From Tetracladium setigerum (taxonomy: Eukaryota > Ascomycota > Leotiomycetes > Helotiales): a stretch of 64,000 nt of DNA. The notes below the pieces were generated by a model, which was not told the origin of the DNA, made no database searches, and saw nothing but the letters and a program-made list of their open reading frames with translations. Made by a program: the position numbers and the translations under genes. The stretch spans positions 1,550,001 to 1,614,000 of the forward strand of contig PZJY01000011.1 in NCBI GenBank assembly GCA_031472005.1. Reading direction: 5' to 3'. Positions 23,901 through 36,732 of the stretch are shown piece by piece (position 1 is the stretch's first letter; every line of letters starts with the position of its first letter).

Positions 23901-25817
23901 ATGGAATAGTGGGCTTCCTCTTATCATTGAGAGCAATGGATTCAATATGCTTTGCATAGCCATGTCTTATGTACTGCCGCCACCTCTTCAAAGCACAAGA
24001 AGTCCTAAGATAGAGTGCGTAACATGGTTGGCACCTCTGCTTGTCCTGGCTGCCGTTCCAGATTCATCCTAACGAGGTGACGTGAAGACTTGATCATAAA
24101 AGCTGCATTGCAGTTTACTGATTCGCTCGAGAGATCTGATACAGATCTCACTATATGTGCATTGAGATCAGAGTAGAGCCAAAGCTCTCTCTCTCAAATT
24201 TCCTTGTCCTAGCTCTGTTCTCCCTCGCACTACCCGCTGTTGTCCTCCATGCCGATTCCACCGAGCTGTCAAAATAATTGAAGCTGCCTTTAGATTATAC
24301 GGCACCTATCATTGAAACTTCTGCTCCTTCAATCCTATACCACTCGCAGAGTCCATCTTTTCTCTATGCCCATGTATATCCTTTCTCCATACTCCATGTA
24401 TATTATTCGATATCGATGCGTTCTCCCACAGGACCTGCCAACTAGCTTGTCTTCAGTTTTGGTTTGTATTTTACATCGAAAGGGTAATTGACTGATTCGA
24501 AGACAGTTTGAGGATTATCTGTTAGGATTCGAGGCGTTGTAAGACTTGAGCGTTGAAGTGTTGAAGTTTGTGTCTCTTTGTTGCGAGATCGACGTACAAG
24601 GCGGGGAGTTTCTTGCGAATTCACGCGTCGGCACGTGGCATAACTTACACTTAGAAACGCGTACGCAGTGTGTAAAGATCCATCTTTCTCTTTGTGAATC
24701 ACATACCTCTGGAGTCATTACAAAGACCTTAAAGGTCAACGCCTTTTATTTATTGAAATGGCTGCATTTGGAATGTAGGTACTTCAATGTCCTGCCTTAC
24801 ATCACCCACACCACTAACATTGTCAAAGAAATCCTAAAGCTTAATTTACTCCCTCTTATCGAATACGATCCTCGAAAACTCTCAACCCTCCCAGCGTTCT
24901 GAATCGGTCAGAATCTGCCCTCCATCTCTCCTTCTGTCTCCGGCGTCTCGAAATTTCTATCAATTCCATACTGGTTCGCCCTGTTATTTGATTTCTGGAT
25001 CACTTCACGCTATCTAGAACCATATCATATGCATGATTGCATTACATCTTCCATGATCAGCTGGACACAATCATATCACCTGGAGTCTGCCTGTCCCTTT
25101 ATTGGGAAAAATCTTCGTCCATCGCAGCATATATACCAAGATACAGCACTTCGAGTCCCTCTCTTCTGGTCCACTAGACCAATTAGTTAGGTTTAGGGTT
25201 CTTTTAGAGCTTTGAGCGTCTGTCTTGTGGTTCACTAGGTCAATTTGAGCTCGGCGATCTTGCTTACAAGTTACAGCCATCGAATTGTTCGAGTAGCAGG
25301 ACCTTAACACCTTATCCATGGTATCCATCCTGGTCTCATACTCACTGCAGCATAATCACCTCAGTAATTCTATATACAACACGAAAGATCGAAGTACGCA
25401 GCAATCGAAATTTGGGTATTCGGACTGTTTGTAAACCAAAACCATAGATGGGATGTCGTTAGTGATCACGGCAACATACAGATGGTGGAGACACAGCTTC
25501 GAACAGGTACGATGCTTTATTCTTTACGATATCTATGTCGTTTGAGTTAGGATCTTAGAGGATACCCACGACTACGGCTTCTTTTCTTCCAAAAATTGCT
25601 CGATCATATTCCACCAGTACGCCCAGTGCCACAGACTCGCCAAATTCTTTGGAACCCCACCTTACTGCAAGTTTCCAAGTACAATTTTGATTCTATAAAT
25701 TTGAAAAGACTATGAAGTGTAGGTACATATGTTGAATATCATCCTAGACGTTACCCAGCCCCTTTTCTCGCGTACAGTCATGATCCCATAATATTTTAAC
25801 TTTGACAGATGGTACAT
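20956..25817. other. Long gene-poor stretch
   Basis: The left end is the promoter side of the neighbouring nuclear-type gene. No coherent gene could be built from the short frames here. Decayed repeat copies lie at 23.2-23.6 kb (listed separately). The 24.1-25.8 kb part shows no feature beyond the 3' flank of the secreted-protein gene. Confidence 0.45.
23050..23560. repeat. Decayed repeat copies
   Basis: Two related segments in the same orientation: about 23199-23340 (cccccgtcctgtctttgcct..., then aagctggcgacg and gggttatactccaaaaaa) and about 23450-23550 (ctcccgtcctttccttgcc..., then aaggctgggaaggctagagtatacc). A further pair, ggaggctatacaaagagag near 23058 and ggagggtataaaaaaagg near 23109, lies just left. 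They look like remnants of a mobile element or local duplication; no coding part or terminal repeats found. Confidence 0.35.
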
Positions 25818-26626
25818 CTAGCAAGTGATGACTCCGCCGCTACCTGAACATGGGGTGTTTGCAATGTAAGCCCACTAGAAATCACGGTTAGCATCATGAT
25901 TCTATGTCAGAAGGCTATTGAAAGACTTACGTTTTGGAATCCTCCGTCTCCCTTGAGGGTGAACTTGCATCCGGCACCAATGATAAGCACATCATAACTA
26001 TCGCAGAGTGTGAGCAGAAGTAGGGACAAGTAACTTTGAGCTAAATAATTTACCTAACGTTGGATCCAACCTTGGCCTTGTAGCTAGTCTTCTGGATGAC
26101 ATCTGGTGTGCAGGTAAGGTCGTAACCGACGTTGCTCATCACAACTGTCTTGCCAGGAAACTGAGTGGCAACTGCACTGACGGTCTCTTGAGTGAATCTT
26201 TGGCGGCGCTATAACAATCGCGGGGTCAGCAATGGGGATCCTCAGCTGTGGAAATAGGCAACATACGGCGATATCAGCATCAACGAGACCTTGAACAAGC
26301 GCCACAACCTTGTTAATAACATCGGCAACGGCGCCAGCGACATCGGCTTTGCCACCAATGTCACTGTCTGGTGTACTGTTCGAGATTAGAATGGTGCTTC
26401 GAGAGGATATGTATGAGATGGTTCGTACGCGACTGGCTCGGTAACAATTGCTGGTGTAATACTGGCGGATCCAGTATCGGTAAAGACAGTGATAGCTCTC
26501 TAAAATATGATCAGTATGTTTTCTCATTCAGAGAAGAAGAAGGGGACAAACCTTGGCCAATGGGTTTGCTGAAGCAACTGATGCAAATGCAACGGAGCAA
26601 AGAACGAGGATGTTTTTGGCGAGCAT
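25818..26626 (-). CDS. Small secreted four-cysteine protein with Kex2 site (177 aa)
   Basis: Six exons: 26626-26552, 26499-26429, 26375-26267, 26208-26054, 25997-25931 and 25874-25818. All introns are GT-AG and all phases agree, giving 177 residues. The first 19 residues (MLAKNILVLCSVAFASVAS) form a clear signal peptide. It is followed by ANPLAKR, whose Lys-Arg is a typical Kex2 processing site, so the mature protein probably starts at AITVFTD. A helical stretch (AGAVADVINKVVALVQGLVD) precedes a C-terminal domain with four cysteines (LTCTPD, GAGCKF, NTPCSG and a Cys as the last residue), enough for two disulphides. The function is not recognisable; an apoplastic or host-interaction role is possible for a fungus of this type but is inference. 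It stands alone in a gene-poor region. Confidence 0.85.
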
Positions 26627-28110
26627 ATTGATGGTTGTTCAAATGTTGAAAGGTTGGCAAGTGAGCTGGAAAAGAATGTTTGTGAAGTTGCAAGTAATGA
26701 ATGAAGAAGATGAAGATGATGGTGATGGGTGAAGACTAATTTGGAGAGCAGAGCAGCTGCCTCTTATATGTGATTTCTGAGGGCATTTCCAGGCACGTTT
26801 GCACGTCTCCTCTTGTCGTTTCTCTGGTCACGATGAACATAAGCACCGGTTTCCGTTGCGTCGTATGCCATGATCCTCATTTCCACGATTCATAGCAAAA
26901 TATGGGACAAACCCCAGAGCATAATTGCTGGCTGTATGGTGGATGTAATCGGTTCGAAGATTCCAAGGCGACCAGTTGGAACGTCGAGGCAGTGCTTCTC
27001 TCGAAGCCATTGAGCCATAAAGAGCGTGTTTTTAGGTTTAGCTGTACGTACCAAACTTTAAAATTCAGTTCAAGGTTTGCACTTGTTGGTTAGGTTTGGT
27101 TTGACAGTTCCTCAAGTAGTCGCTCAAAACTCGAGATGGGCATTAAGGTTCGTCCACCAAATACGAAGAACGACTGAAACGAGCAAATATGGCTTTTCAG
27201 ACTTATCAGCACCGCCCAATCCACAATCTTTAATATCAACCTTAAACCTTAAAATGCACAGTTCATAGCTTGTGTCGGTAGGTAACAAGGTTTCCAATGC
27301 AGGTACATTCAACAGGCGTGCAGTAAGGTAACTATTGATGCGTGACTATGAGCGCGGCTATTTCTCGACTTTCCAAACAGCGTCTCAAAAAAGACCTGTG
27401 CGACTCAAAGGCTCCTGATGATATATTTTTTGAGAGTTGAACGTGTGAATTTGCAACCTCTTTTTGTTGTTTTCTTTTGCCGGGGCTGGGGCAGATACGA
27501 AGTCTGCCCAGGTGGTGTTTGATACATCTCTGCCAAGATCATGCATCGACCATCTTCAAACCGCACCTGACTCTATCTCAGGACTTTGCATCGAGTCAGT
27601 GAAAACCACACAGCTACTTTCAGTCTGAACCCAGATTCTAATAAATTAATAAGAGTAGATGCTAATGGCAGTGGTTGTTTGCGAAAGTACGTAATACAAT
27701 GAACAGCCTCAAGCTACCACCTCCGCAATGTCAAGTTTAGCAACCTATTGAAGGGGTGATTATTGAGATGCTGCAGGATTTCAGAGAGAATGAAAGTTGA
27801 GATTTGAACTTTTAGATCGTCGATTGTTTTCATAAAGGCCAGGCCAACTCCATCAATAATCTCAAATCTGACCGAATGTCAGGTAGAAATTTTGTGAATA
27901 CAACCGAAGACGCAACGCATAAGTCCCGCCCCATGAATGCCATAATCCAGCTAATATTTATCCCACGACCAGGTATCAAGATAACAAACGCCCAGAGAAT
28001 GCCGAACAAAAGATCTTCGAAACTGAAGATCGAGGAAACACCTTCGATCCTCATATTCGAAAAGCCGTTAAGAATCAAGTACGCACCAATGCAACCAACG
28101 AGTTAAAAAT
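26627..28110. other. Gene-poor stretch
   Basis: The right-hand neighbour ends at 28111, so the first few hundred bases are the promoter of the secreted-protein gene. A hydrophobic minus-strand frame at 27830-28078 has no start context or recognised family. Nothing else supported. Confidence 0.45.
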
Positions 28111-29051
28111 CTACTCAACGAGCAATGGACTTTCCTGACGACCTTTGCCAGGCAAACAGAAAGCTTTTGGGAAGCTGGATGCTTGAGGAGGAGAGCGAGT
28201 CATCGAACCCATACCCGAGTTGCCACAATATCCAAATCCGTCACCGGTTTCATGACCATTGTTGTAACCAAAAGCACGAGCATTTTGGTGCATGCCATAG
28301 CTCGCAGCAAAATTAGAAGAGCCAAGGACAGAAGAACCAGAACCAGAACCCCCACCATCGATGAAGAAGAAAATCCAGCAGAAGCCGAACTCTCGTTGAC
28401 CTCGAAATCACCACTTTCGTACAAATTATCATCAGCAGCAGTCTCATCGTAAGCACCGACAGAGGAAGGAGTGTAGTACCGCAAGAGCTCGCTAGCGTCC
28501 TCGAGGCTCATCTGATTTTGTTGTTGCTGCTGAGCCATTGGCTTTCTGTCGCTCTCCTCCTTGACGTACATCTGCTGTTTGATTTTTGGACCACGGTGTT
28601 GACCTTCACCTTTGATGTTGACGTTGCCGCTGAAGACTTCCTCGTCGTCGGCTGGGTTTGGATCTTCGACGAATTGATCGGCCTTGCGTTTGCGGGCGTT
28701 GGTGGAACCGGCAGCGGAGGGAGAGCACTCTGACTTGGAGGTTCGGGAGGCGGCGGCTGGTTTGATATTGGTTGCGGTGGATGCAATACCGTGAGCTCGC
28801 ATCATCCGCTCATATCGCTTGGCTCTTGTGGGAGTAATTAGTTTTTGTTTAGATGAGGGAACTTGTAAAGACTTACGCGGCGCCTTTGCTGACGATGTTA
28901 CATTCCTTTGCAACTTGACCGAAGTCGACCTGGAAAAGGTCAGCTGGGTTGTATAAATGTTTCCTATGGGGACAGCTACTTTGCCATTGTTGCTGTATCT
29001 GATACAACTGATGAGGAACTTGAACTGTTCTTCGTTGCTTGCTGGGGCCAT
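28111..29051 (-). CDS. Small Myb-like DNA-binding protein (frame interrupted near C-terminus)
   Basis: Exons 29051-28980, 28929-28877 and 28824 onward. Residues 1-55 form a compact Myb-like helical domain: EEQFKFLISCIRYSNNGK, VDFGQVAKECNIVSKG and AAAKRYERMMRAHGI. This is the small Myb-like type (Myb_DNA-bind_8-like) frequent in filamentous ascomycetes. Basic and Ser-rich sequence follows (NARKRKADQF), then a Gln run and a Gly/Ser/Asn-rich tail. The uninterrupted frame turns into an implausible hydrophobic string (VGVLVLVLLSLALLILL) and stops at 28200. Adding one base in the C5 run 28349-28353 instead keeps a Gly/Ser-rich tail in frame to a stop at 28111 (279 aa), which is the more natural product. 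A nuclear DNA- or chromatin-binding role is inferred. Confidence 0.8.
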
Positions 29052-30113
29052 TTTGCTTGATGTTGGGTGTGAAAGTTTGGGGTTGTAGATGAGAGGATAG
29101 AGATCGAAGAATTGAATTCTTTAATTATTTTCTGAATTAGTGCTTTAATCGAGTGTTGTTCTCCTCTCCGTGTTCGAAACTCAAAGCTAGATAGAGAAAT
29201 AAAAATAATCACGAAAGTGAAGTGTCCTCCACGACCTGACTCGAATGAAGGAGGCCACAGCTTTTCTCCTTCTTCTCTCTCTTCTCTCTCTCTCCTCTCA
29301 ATCTTCTGGCGACGATGAGCTTCGAGGGCTGAATGGTATTAGAGTGTTTTTGACAGTTGGCAAAGTTGTTCTTGTCCAAGATTATGGCGAGCGTCGATGT
29401 CATTAAAGTGTGGAGTAGATAAATCCTAGAAGCTGGACTGATGTCGCAAGTCTTCAACAGAGATGTCAGTCGGTGACAGCGACGAAGGTCAAGAGGGAGG
29501 ACTGTCTAGGATTTAAGGACAGAGTCACCTACTTTGAGTCTTTCAGCTACATTTCTGTCATTGAGAGTCAAATTGCAGATGATAGTACTAATCCGAAGTT
29601 TGTACCTCGCCCTTTCAACAATGAAGCTGCAGCATTATAACAATGTCCCTTGCGGATCAACAAACTTACACCTCTTCCAGTCAAATATGAAGCAGGGGGC
29701 ACGAAATTTAGTAAAGTTTGTATTACTGATTGCTACGGAACGCTCTGCAACAAGGCAACGGTTAAACCCATGCATGAATCCACCATCAATCACAAACGCA
29801 GAAGAACCCTATTGCATCTGAACCCATAAACAGAATTGCAAAAGAAAACCAGCGAAGAAAGAAACAAGCCCACCATTCCTTTGAGGGGTATCTTTCAAAA
29901 CAACTCAATGCATGCAGCGATCAACTAACGAGAGCTCTCCCGATACAACCAAGGAAAAAAGTTTGACAAAACAACAGGATTAAGAGAGATTCCTTGCAGG
30001 CGCAAATCAATCTGAAAATCAGTCTGTAAATGATACAAATTAGCAAAAGGCTCACAGAAAGGGACAGAAAGACACCAACGTTCTCAAAGAAAGTGGAGTC
30101 GCGGAAACAATGA
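29052..30113. other. Intergenic between two Myb-like genes
   Basis: A tct/tctc-rich patch at 29265-29310 lies about 220 bases upstream of the Myb-like gene start. No gene recognised. Confidence 0.5.
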
Positions 30114-32002
30114 TCAGTTGAGTCGGTGCTCGGGAGTAATAGCACGAGTTCCATCGACTTCACTCTCAGCATATGGGTTGTTGTTCTTCCAGATCATCCA
30201 GTTATCGAGGGTCATTCCGTGGTAGCCAGCATAGTACTCATCCATGGTCTCTGGATTCTCAGCGTTCATAGGAGCGGCGAAGGAGGAAAGGGGATCGGCA
30301 TTGCCATGTTGGATAACAGTGCCTGCGTCGTGACCATTGCCGATCGTAAGACCACCGATAGTTGGAACAACGGGAGGTTGAACAGCAGCATTATCTCCAT
30401 CATCATCATTGCCATCATCATAGTACTCAAGGGTCTCATCGGCGACAAGCTTTCCCTTCTGCTTGGAAGGTCCAGCATGCTAATTGATGTTAGTTGGTAT
30501 AATTGCATGTCAAAAGATTAGCTTACATATTCATCTTCCAAGCCCATAGCTATGCCGATGCCTTCCATCTGAGGAGCAGCAAACACAAGCTCTCCTCCCT
30601 TCTTAGATTGTCTAACAACCTAATTAAATGTTAGTCGGTATCTTTGGGTGTCAAAATATTTGTTTACATATTTGTCCAAGCCCGACTCCATGGCGATAAT
30701 ATTCAACTTAGCAACACGAGAAGCTCCAGGCATGGCGTCCGAAGCACCCTCACCAGCATTGGCATCAATTGCATCAGCAACTCCTTTCTTAGCACGAGGC
30801 TTGCGGGATGCGGGCGTCTTCTTGGCTACTACACCTACCATCTCAATTTCGTCTAGCTCCTCATCGTTGACACTCTCCTTGACAGCCTTAGAGCGAGAGG
30901 CGCGCTTGACTGGGGGCTTGACTACCGACTCATCATCATCAACAACCTCCTTGATTTCCTTAGAGGGAGAGGCGCGCTTGACTGGAGGTTTCTCTGCCGA
31001 CTCATCATGATCAACAGCCACCTTGGTCGGCTTGGAACGAGATGCACGCTTGGTTGGGGGCTTCTCTGCCGGCTCATCATCATCGACAGCCTCCTTGGTT
31101 ACCTTGGAGCGAGATGTACGCTTGACTGGAGGCTTCTCGGCTGGTCCAGCACTCTCCTCGTTCTCACCATCCTCATGTGTGGTATTGCCTAACTGACCCT
31201 TTCGAACAGGACGATCAGCACCCTTCTTTGGGGCGGCCTGAGGTTGCTTAGGTACAGCAGACTTTGGTCCGACTGACTTAGCAGTACCTTCTGTAGAAAG
31301 AGTTATTGAATTGTTCATCTCGGAAGCAAAATGTAAAAGTGATGAAAGATGCTTTTTTTTTACTTACTCTTGGTAACTTTGCTGGCAGTACCCTTCTTCT
31401 GACCAGAAGTGCCTTGACCATCAGTCTCACCATCCTCCTCATCCACATCCATGCCAGCGGACTCAACAACTTCAAAGTTCTGCATGGAGTCAGTCACAAT
31501 TTTCTTCAGTGTGGGGTTGAGTTGTAGATGTAGGGGCTGTCAATCTGCTCGTCGCTTGACTTTGACATGTAATGGCCGGAACCTTAGGTTCACTTACAAA
31601 TGCTCCAGCATAGCCACGGAGCTTCTCGTAAAGCTTCTTGACGGAGGTCTTGCTATTCCTGGAATACTTAGTACCGGTCATCTTAGCGAGGGCATTGAAG
31701 TCGATCTATATGGTGGCCGAGTCAGCTTCAGAATCTCACGAAAGTAAAATATCATGTGCGAGGCAAAGAAAGATCACTGCAGAAGCTCAGAAGCTGACCG
31801 CTAATCGATCTTGCGCTCCTCTCAGAGATGGATCTCTTTGCAATGATGATTTGCAAAAGTTTGAGGGATGCGTGCATTGGCGCACTCATCGGATGAAAAC
31901 ACTTACGTTTGGCGTGGAACCACTGAGGATAGCAATTCCGACCAGATTCTTCTGATCGCCGATGGTCAAGACCACGGTGGGTGCTTCAGAGGCGGGAGGC
32001 AT
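30114..32002 (-). CDS. Myb-like protein with four 24-aa basic/acidic repeats (465 aa)
   Basis: Six exons: 32002-31907, 31705-31598, 31479-31368, 31290-30668, 30619-30527 and 30479-30114; all phases agree, giving 465 residues. The N-terminal 65 residues resemble the Myb-like fold of the two nearby genes (LTIGDQKNLVGIAILSGS, IDFNALAKMTGTKYSRN, SVKKLYEKLRGYA). Exon 4 carries four tandem copies of a 24-residue unit, approximately (P/S)AEKPPVKRASRSK..KE.VDDDE, at 31144-30857. Each pairs a basic KRASRSK core with an acidic tail, a pattern seen in chromatin- or DNA-binding linker regions. Basic (KKTPASRKPRAKKG) and acidic/Asn-rich segments follow. The role is inferred as nuclear; the partner is unknown. 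Confidence 0.85.
30857..31144 (-). repeat. Four 72-bp coding repeats
   Basis: Exact 72-bp period encoding four 24-aa units inside the Myb-like protein. The units differ at several codons, so the array is not very recent. Confidence 0.85.
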
Positions 32003-34599
32003 TGTTGAGCTTGGTTTCTTGGAGATCTGTTTGACTGGCAAGTGTCAGCTTGAAGATCGTCGTGAACAGGCGAAAAGTAAACAAGTCGAAGGAATGGCAG
32101 AAACTTACAGCCGAAGTATTTGACTTGGTTGTCTGTGAGAAGAGTCTTGAAAGGAGAAGACGACGAATCTTAAAGGGTCTGGTAGGTGGCGTTAAGAATT
32201 TTGGAAAGAAAGTCAGTGTTTTCAAAGAAGAGAGGAGACTTGGAAGTGGAGGAAGAGTGAAAAGGTCGAAGGAGAGGAGGAGATCGATATAATGGCCCGA
32301 GCGTCACAACGCGACTGATCCTTCACTTTCAAACGAAGCCTGGTGAATCGGCTAAGACGTGTTGGCTTTGTTTATTATATCAGCTGACATAAACACTTCA
32401 CTCTTTAGCAGCAAAACTAGTCTTAATCTTTTCAGTTCTGCCGGCGGAAATAAATAAAAATTTCCGCTGACATTGAACATCGACGACTTCTCGCGCATGG
32501 TACTTCAACATTCCACCCCGAACATTGACTTGCTCTTTAAAAAGCAGTACAATTAAAAGCGCATACAATCATTGCAACTCAAACTTAACTACTCGCATCG
32601 AATCACATATGTTCTTCTGCGATCCAGGTTACTGGTCAGGATCTTGTCATCACTTCTTCATATCTCGACAAAGACGAACGCTAACAAGTCTCAAGGTATT
32701 TCAAACCCAAAGACACGATATTCAACAGCACTATGCTTCTCAAAGACAAAGACATGCCACTTCTTGATATATTCAAGCTGGCTTGCCAAAATGTAAGCGG
32801 GCTCCTCCTTCAACGACGAAATACTATCGAACAATAACCACATCACGGTCGCCGCCTTAATATGAGAGTAATCTTAATACAAATACATGCAAAAGGAATC
32901 AAAAAGTGACTAGGTACTTGAAGGGAAATGGACTCATGACGGTTCGCCTTCTCTCCTTTCGCATAAGAAGCCTTTCGTCTGGTCCTCCTGTCTACCAAGA
33001 AACCTCGCAAAAGGCAAAAGAAAAGAAATTTTCCAGGGCTATGAATGACTCTATACATGGAGAGATTTCAATACTTGGGAAATGCGATTGAGATGTTCGC
33101 AAATAGGGAGTCATCATTTAGGCCAGAAACTTCGGGCATTTCCCTGCTACTCCAGCCACTACCCATCAGCAACGAGCCATATCGATCAATTACGAAAGAT
33201 TAGGTGGTCTGGGAACGAGCCAAATAATATTCGTGCCTGGCATGATGTTTTCGAAAACAGCAGATTGATCATGGACAATCTTGGAGAATACAAATGCCCA
33301 GATAGGAGTCAATTCAACCACCCCTGTGGAAGGCTTGGCAGATAAACTGGTATCTGTAATGATCGTTCCTGGAAGTCATTGTAGCAACCAAGCTCTGTTG
33401 CAACTAGGAAGCTGAAAGACTCTTTTAAGGTTCTGGAATGACCAGTCGGGTGACGAAGGAGGGCGTTTATCTCATGATTTCGCAATTATTCGGGCCGGAT
33501 TTGTTCCGCCATGGCTACGCCTTCGTTTCCTTCAAGATCTATTTTATTGCCTCGTTCTTGATCTCTTGCAAGTCGGATTGAGATCTCCTGCTTTGACATG
33601 AGGCTCAACCTATGCCAATCACGTTGAGCCAGGACGTCGGGTGCTTGCGAGCCGCTTTCACACCGTTGCGCTTATCATCGCATCGCGCTTGTTTTTTATG
33701 CGTTTCCCATAATAGATGATCCTCGTCAAAGTTGTTCTTTTTGCTTAGACCTCTTCCTTTCGTTGTCGAAGTTGTGCATTTTAGTCTGGCTGATTGGTGG
33801 CCGTTAAGTTTCTTTATTGTTCAAAGACAAGTCCTTATTCATAATGATATCTTCTCCTTCCCCTGAGGGAAAGTAATTTGCCGTTGAATGATGAGCGTGG
33901 TTTTCTTCCCTGCGAGGTAGGATTTGCACCCTCGTGGGGGTCCGGTTGGGCTCTGGAAACAGAACGACCAGTGCACCCGGAATTGGGGGCAGATGCGTAC
34001 TGTATGCTGGGCAGTTCCAAAGATCCAAAGAGCTCTGGAATTCAGATCGAGATCTCCGAGTACTGCGACTCTCGGCGGCTTCCACTGACCGCCACAAACC
34101 AAACTTTCAAGGCCTTTCAGAGACTTTACAGGCGTCGTGTGGCTTTGGCGAATCGGTCCTTCACCCCCGAATCACAAGCCAAGTTGTTGTGGCCAGACCA
34201 AGTATTTGAGGCTTTGCATGCCGACTTACGATCTCGATGTTTTTGTCGTACGACTCCAGCGTCATGCCACTTTTGCCTTCTGTCATCACGTGACGTGATC
34301 TCAGTTTGGCGTCAACTTTATTGACTTGGTATTTAAATTTTAGTATCCCTCCTGTACAGGTCTTGGTTCAGTGGCTAACAACCTCCAGACCAAAAGATTT
34401 CAAGAAGTGTTTCACAAAGCCACACGAAGTCTCTCTCACATACTCATCAAAACTACCCCTCAGACTTGGCAGGATCTCACCCCTTTTCGACTTCATCCGG
34501 ATTATATATATACTTGCTCCATCTCCGACGCTGACTACTGAGCACCACTCAACATACTCCTCCACGAACCACACGTGATCAGACATCACATACTTCAAA
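32003..34599. other. Gene-poor stretch
   Basis: The left end holds the promoter of the 465-aa Myb-like gene, the right end that of the formate/nitrite-type transporter. A 148-codon plus-strand frame at 33878-34324 has no recognisable domain; its opposite strand is also open in two frames, which argues against a real gene. Confidence 0.45.
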
Positions 34600-35902
34600 A
34601 TGCTGTGGAAACAGAAGACAGAAACCGTCGTCGAGGGCGATCGACCAGAAAGATTCCACTGGACATCATCCACACCACCCAGACTCGAGGAGCATGGCCA
34701 TGCCGCGCCCAACGACATGCTGTCTGGTCTTCTACTCGAAGATGCAATCCTATACAACGCAACGAGGAAAGTCATGAATCCTCCGGACAAACAGCTCTTC
34801 CTCGGTTTCCTAGCAGGAATTTGGGTCGGGTTGGGCGGCGTCACAGCTATCAGTATGGCCGGAGGTGTTCCTGAAGACGTCAGAGAGCGATGGCTTTCGC
34901 TGCCGAAGTTCTTGACCGGAGCCTTCTTTGCCTTTGCGTTGCATTTTATCGCCATGTTTGGCGGGGAATTATTCACAGGAAATACCATGATCTTGTCAAT
35001 CGGTAAGTGCATTAGTACTCAACTCAGGTGTGCTGTCTTTTTTCGTGCTAATTAGATATCAGGTCTTTTCAATAGATTTGTTCACGTCAAATCGATATTG
35101 CTCAACTTGCTCCTAGTCTATATTGGGAACTGGCTTGGCTGCTTACTGGTTGCATATTTTCTTGGCTACCTCACCGATATCTTTCATTATCCACAATATC
35201 ACAGTTTTATGTACGGCATTGTGAAGACCAAGCTCGAAGATCTCAGTAAGTTGGCCATCAATTTTTAATCACCAATGAAGTGGTTAACTAACATTTTGGA
35301 ACAGCTTGGATTCAAATCTTTTTGAGAGCCATTCCAGCAAATTTGTTGGTTTGCATGGCCTTCATGCTGGGCATTGCAGCCCGCGGTGCCGCAGGGAAGA
35401 TTCTAGCTTTATGGTTTCCAGTCGTCATGTTCGTGTGTTGTGGTTTTGAGCATTGTGTTGCAAACAGTAAGTCAACACACTCCATCTTCCTCAAGTGAAA
35501 GTATGTAGCTAACACCAACAAAAAGTGTTCTTCACATCAATTGGACTCATGTACGGAGCACCATCAACCATCGGCCGTCAATTCTTCAACCAGTCTGCAT
35601 CAATGCTAGGCAATCTCGTCGGCGGTGCCATCTTCGTCGGTTTAGCTGCCCATCTTATGAACCATTGGAAATCGCCATTCTTCACGCTCAATAACCGTGG
35701 TACTCTCATGGGTCACGATGGTGAGAGTACGAGACGCGCAAAAGAAGTTCAAACGATGGAGGAAGGGCGTTTGGTGCGCGTTGCCTCGCAAAGAGTCACT
35801 CAGCAGCAGCAACAGGCGAGAGAAATGGAAGACGGCGCTTCAATTAGCGATGGACGAGATCCACCTACGAGAGAGGTCCGTGTTCAGGGCTCTAGCAAGT
35901 AA
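34600..35902 (+). CDS. Formate/nitrite transporter family protein (374 aa)
   Basis: FNT-type pentameric channel of the plasma membrane. Fungal members such as Aspergillus NitA import nitrite, others formate. Exons: 34600-35002, 35063-35245, 35305-35466 and 35526-35902; phases agree. Six membrane segments are visible: FLGFLAGIWVGLGG, FLTGAFFAFALHFIAMFGG, ILLNLLLVYIGNWLGCL, IFLRAIPANLLVCMAF, LALWFPVVMFVCCGFEH and ASMLGNLVGGAIFVGLA. The family signatures GELFTGNTM and GFEHCVANM are intact, including the pore histidine. The N-terminal 65 residues and the Gln/Arg-rich C-terminal 75 residues are cytoplasmic extensions. No nitrate or nitrite reductase lies nearby, so the substrate cannot be read from context. 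Confidence 0.93.
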
Positions 35903-36732
35903 TGTAGAAGCCAGACTACATTTTGTACTGAGATGATAGGCTGCTAGGTATTTGGAAAAAGTTGCTTTGTGTGTTTTCTTGTTGTCGTTGTTGTTTGTTT
36001 GTAAAAAAGAAGATTGTGGGGTTTGGAGTTTTCAGGAAATTGGCGGTCCCAAACAGAACATGGACTTGGAAGACCTAGTAGTCACTAGGATCCTTAGATT
36101 AATAGATTCGCTAGATTTAGATTTGAATATACGAATGAGGAGATATTCAAAGCACCCCCCGGTCTTGTACTTGCAACTTCGAAGTGGGCGGCACCTTGGG
36201 CCTTTGCGGGGTTGTTGGACTGGAGCCGTTGAGAAGTAGTCTTCACATTAGAAAACGGCTCGCGAAGTAATATTTTTACTTTGATTTACTGCATCTCACA
36301 CTTCTCTCTGACACATTTGCTTTTAAGTCGGAGTGATTCCAAATTTCCTCATGTTTGCTGTTTGCGTATGCCATTCTGTCACAGGATTTAATCTTCAAGT
36401 CACGAAATGCAAGCACGGATATGAACTGAAGTTTGCAGGTCGAAAGGTTATCTTATTGCTAGGCTATGGCGTGTAGTGATCTGATATTCAATATCTTTGA
36501 AGATGCGAAGTTGTCCATCAGTCAAACCATTGAACCAACGCACCAAATCTTTGTCCATCTACCATGAAAGTCAGGCAAAGAAGAAGAAGAACATTCACCA
36601 CTGAGTTTCTATCCTTCCTAGCACAACGAGGCCGTCCAAACTGTACGAACTGTAGCACTGAAGATTGACGAGAAAAACAAGAGGCAGGAAAGATCTCCAA
36701 GATCCGAGATGTTGATAAAAGAGACCCGATGT
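35903..36732. other. Intergenic (convergent)
   Basis: 3' flanks of the transporter (plus) and of the 174-aa Myb-like gene (minus). Nothing else seen. Confidence 0.5.

Noticed and set aside
25186..25202. Telomere-like ttaggtttagggtt
   Set aside because: Single isolated occurrence, no array.
27830..28078. Hydrophobic 82-codon minus-strand frame
   Set aside because: No good start, stop-bounded just downstream of the Myb-like gene, no family resemblance.
28200..28370. Hydrophobic C-terminal tail of the 29-kb Myb-like protein as a membrane anchor
   Set aside because: It arises from reading Gly/Ser codons out of frame after the C5 run; the alternative frame gives a normal low-complexity tail.
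33878..34324. 148-codon plus-strand frame
   Set aside because: Both strands are open in several frames and no domain is visible; chance frame in GC-richer DNA is likely.
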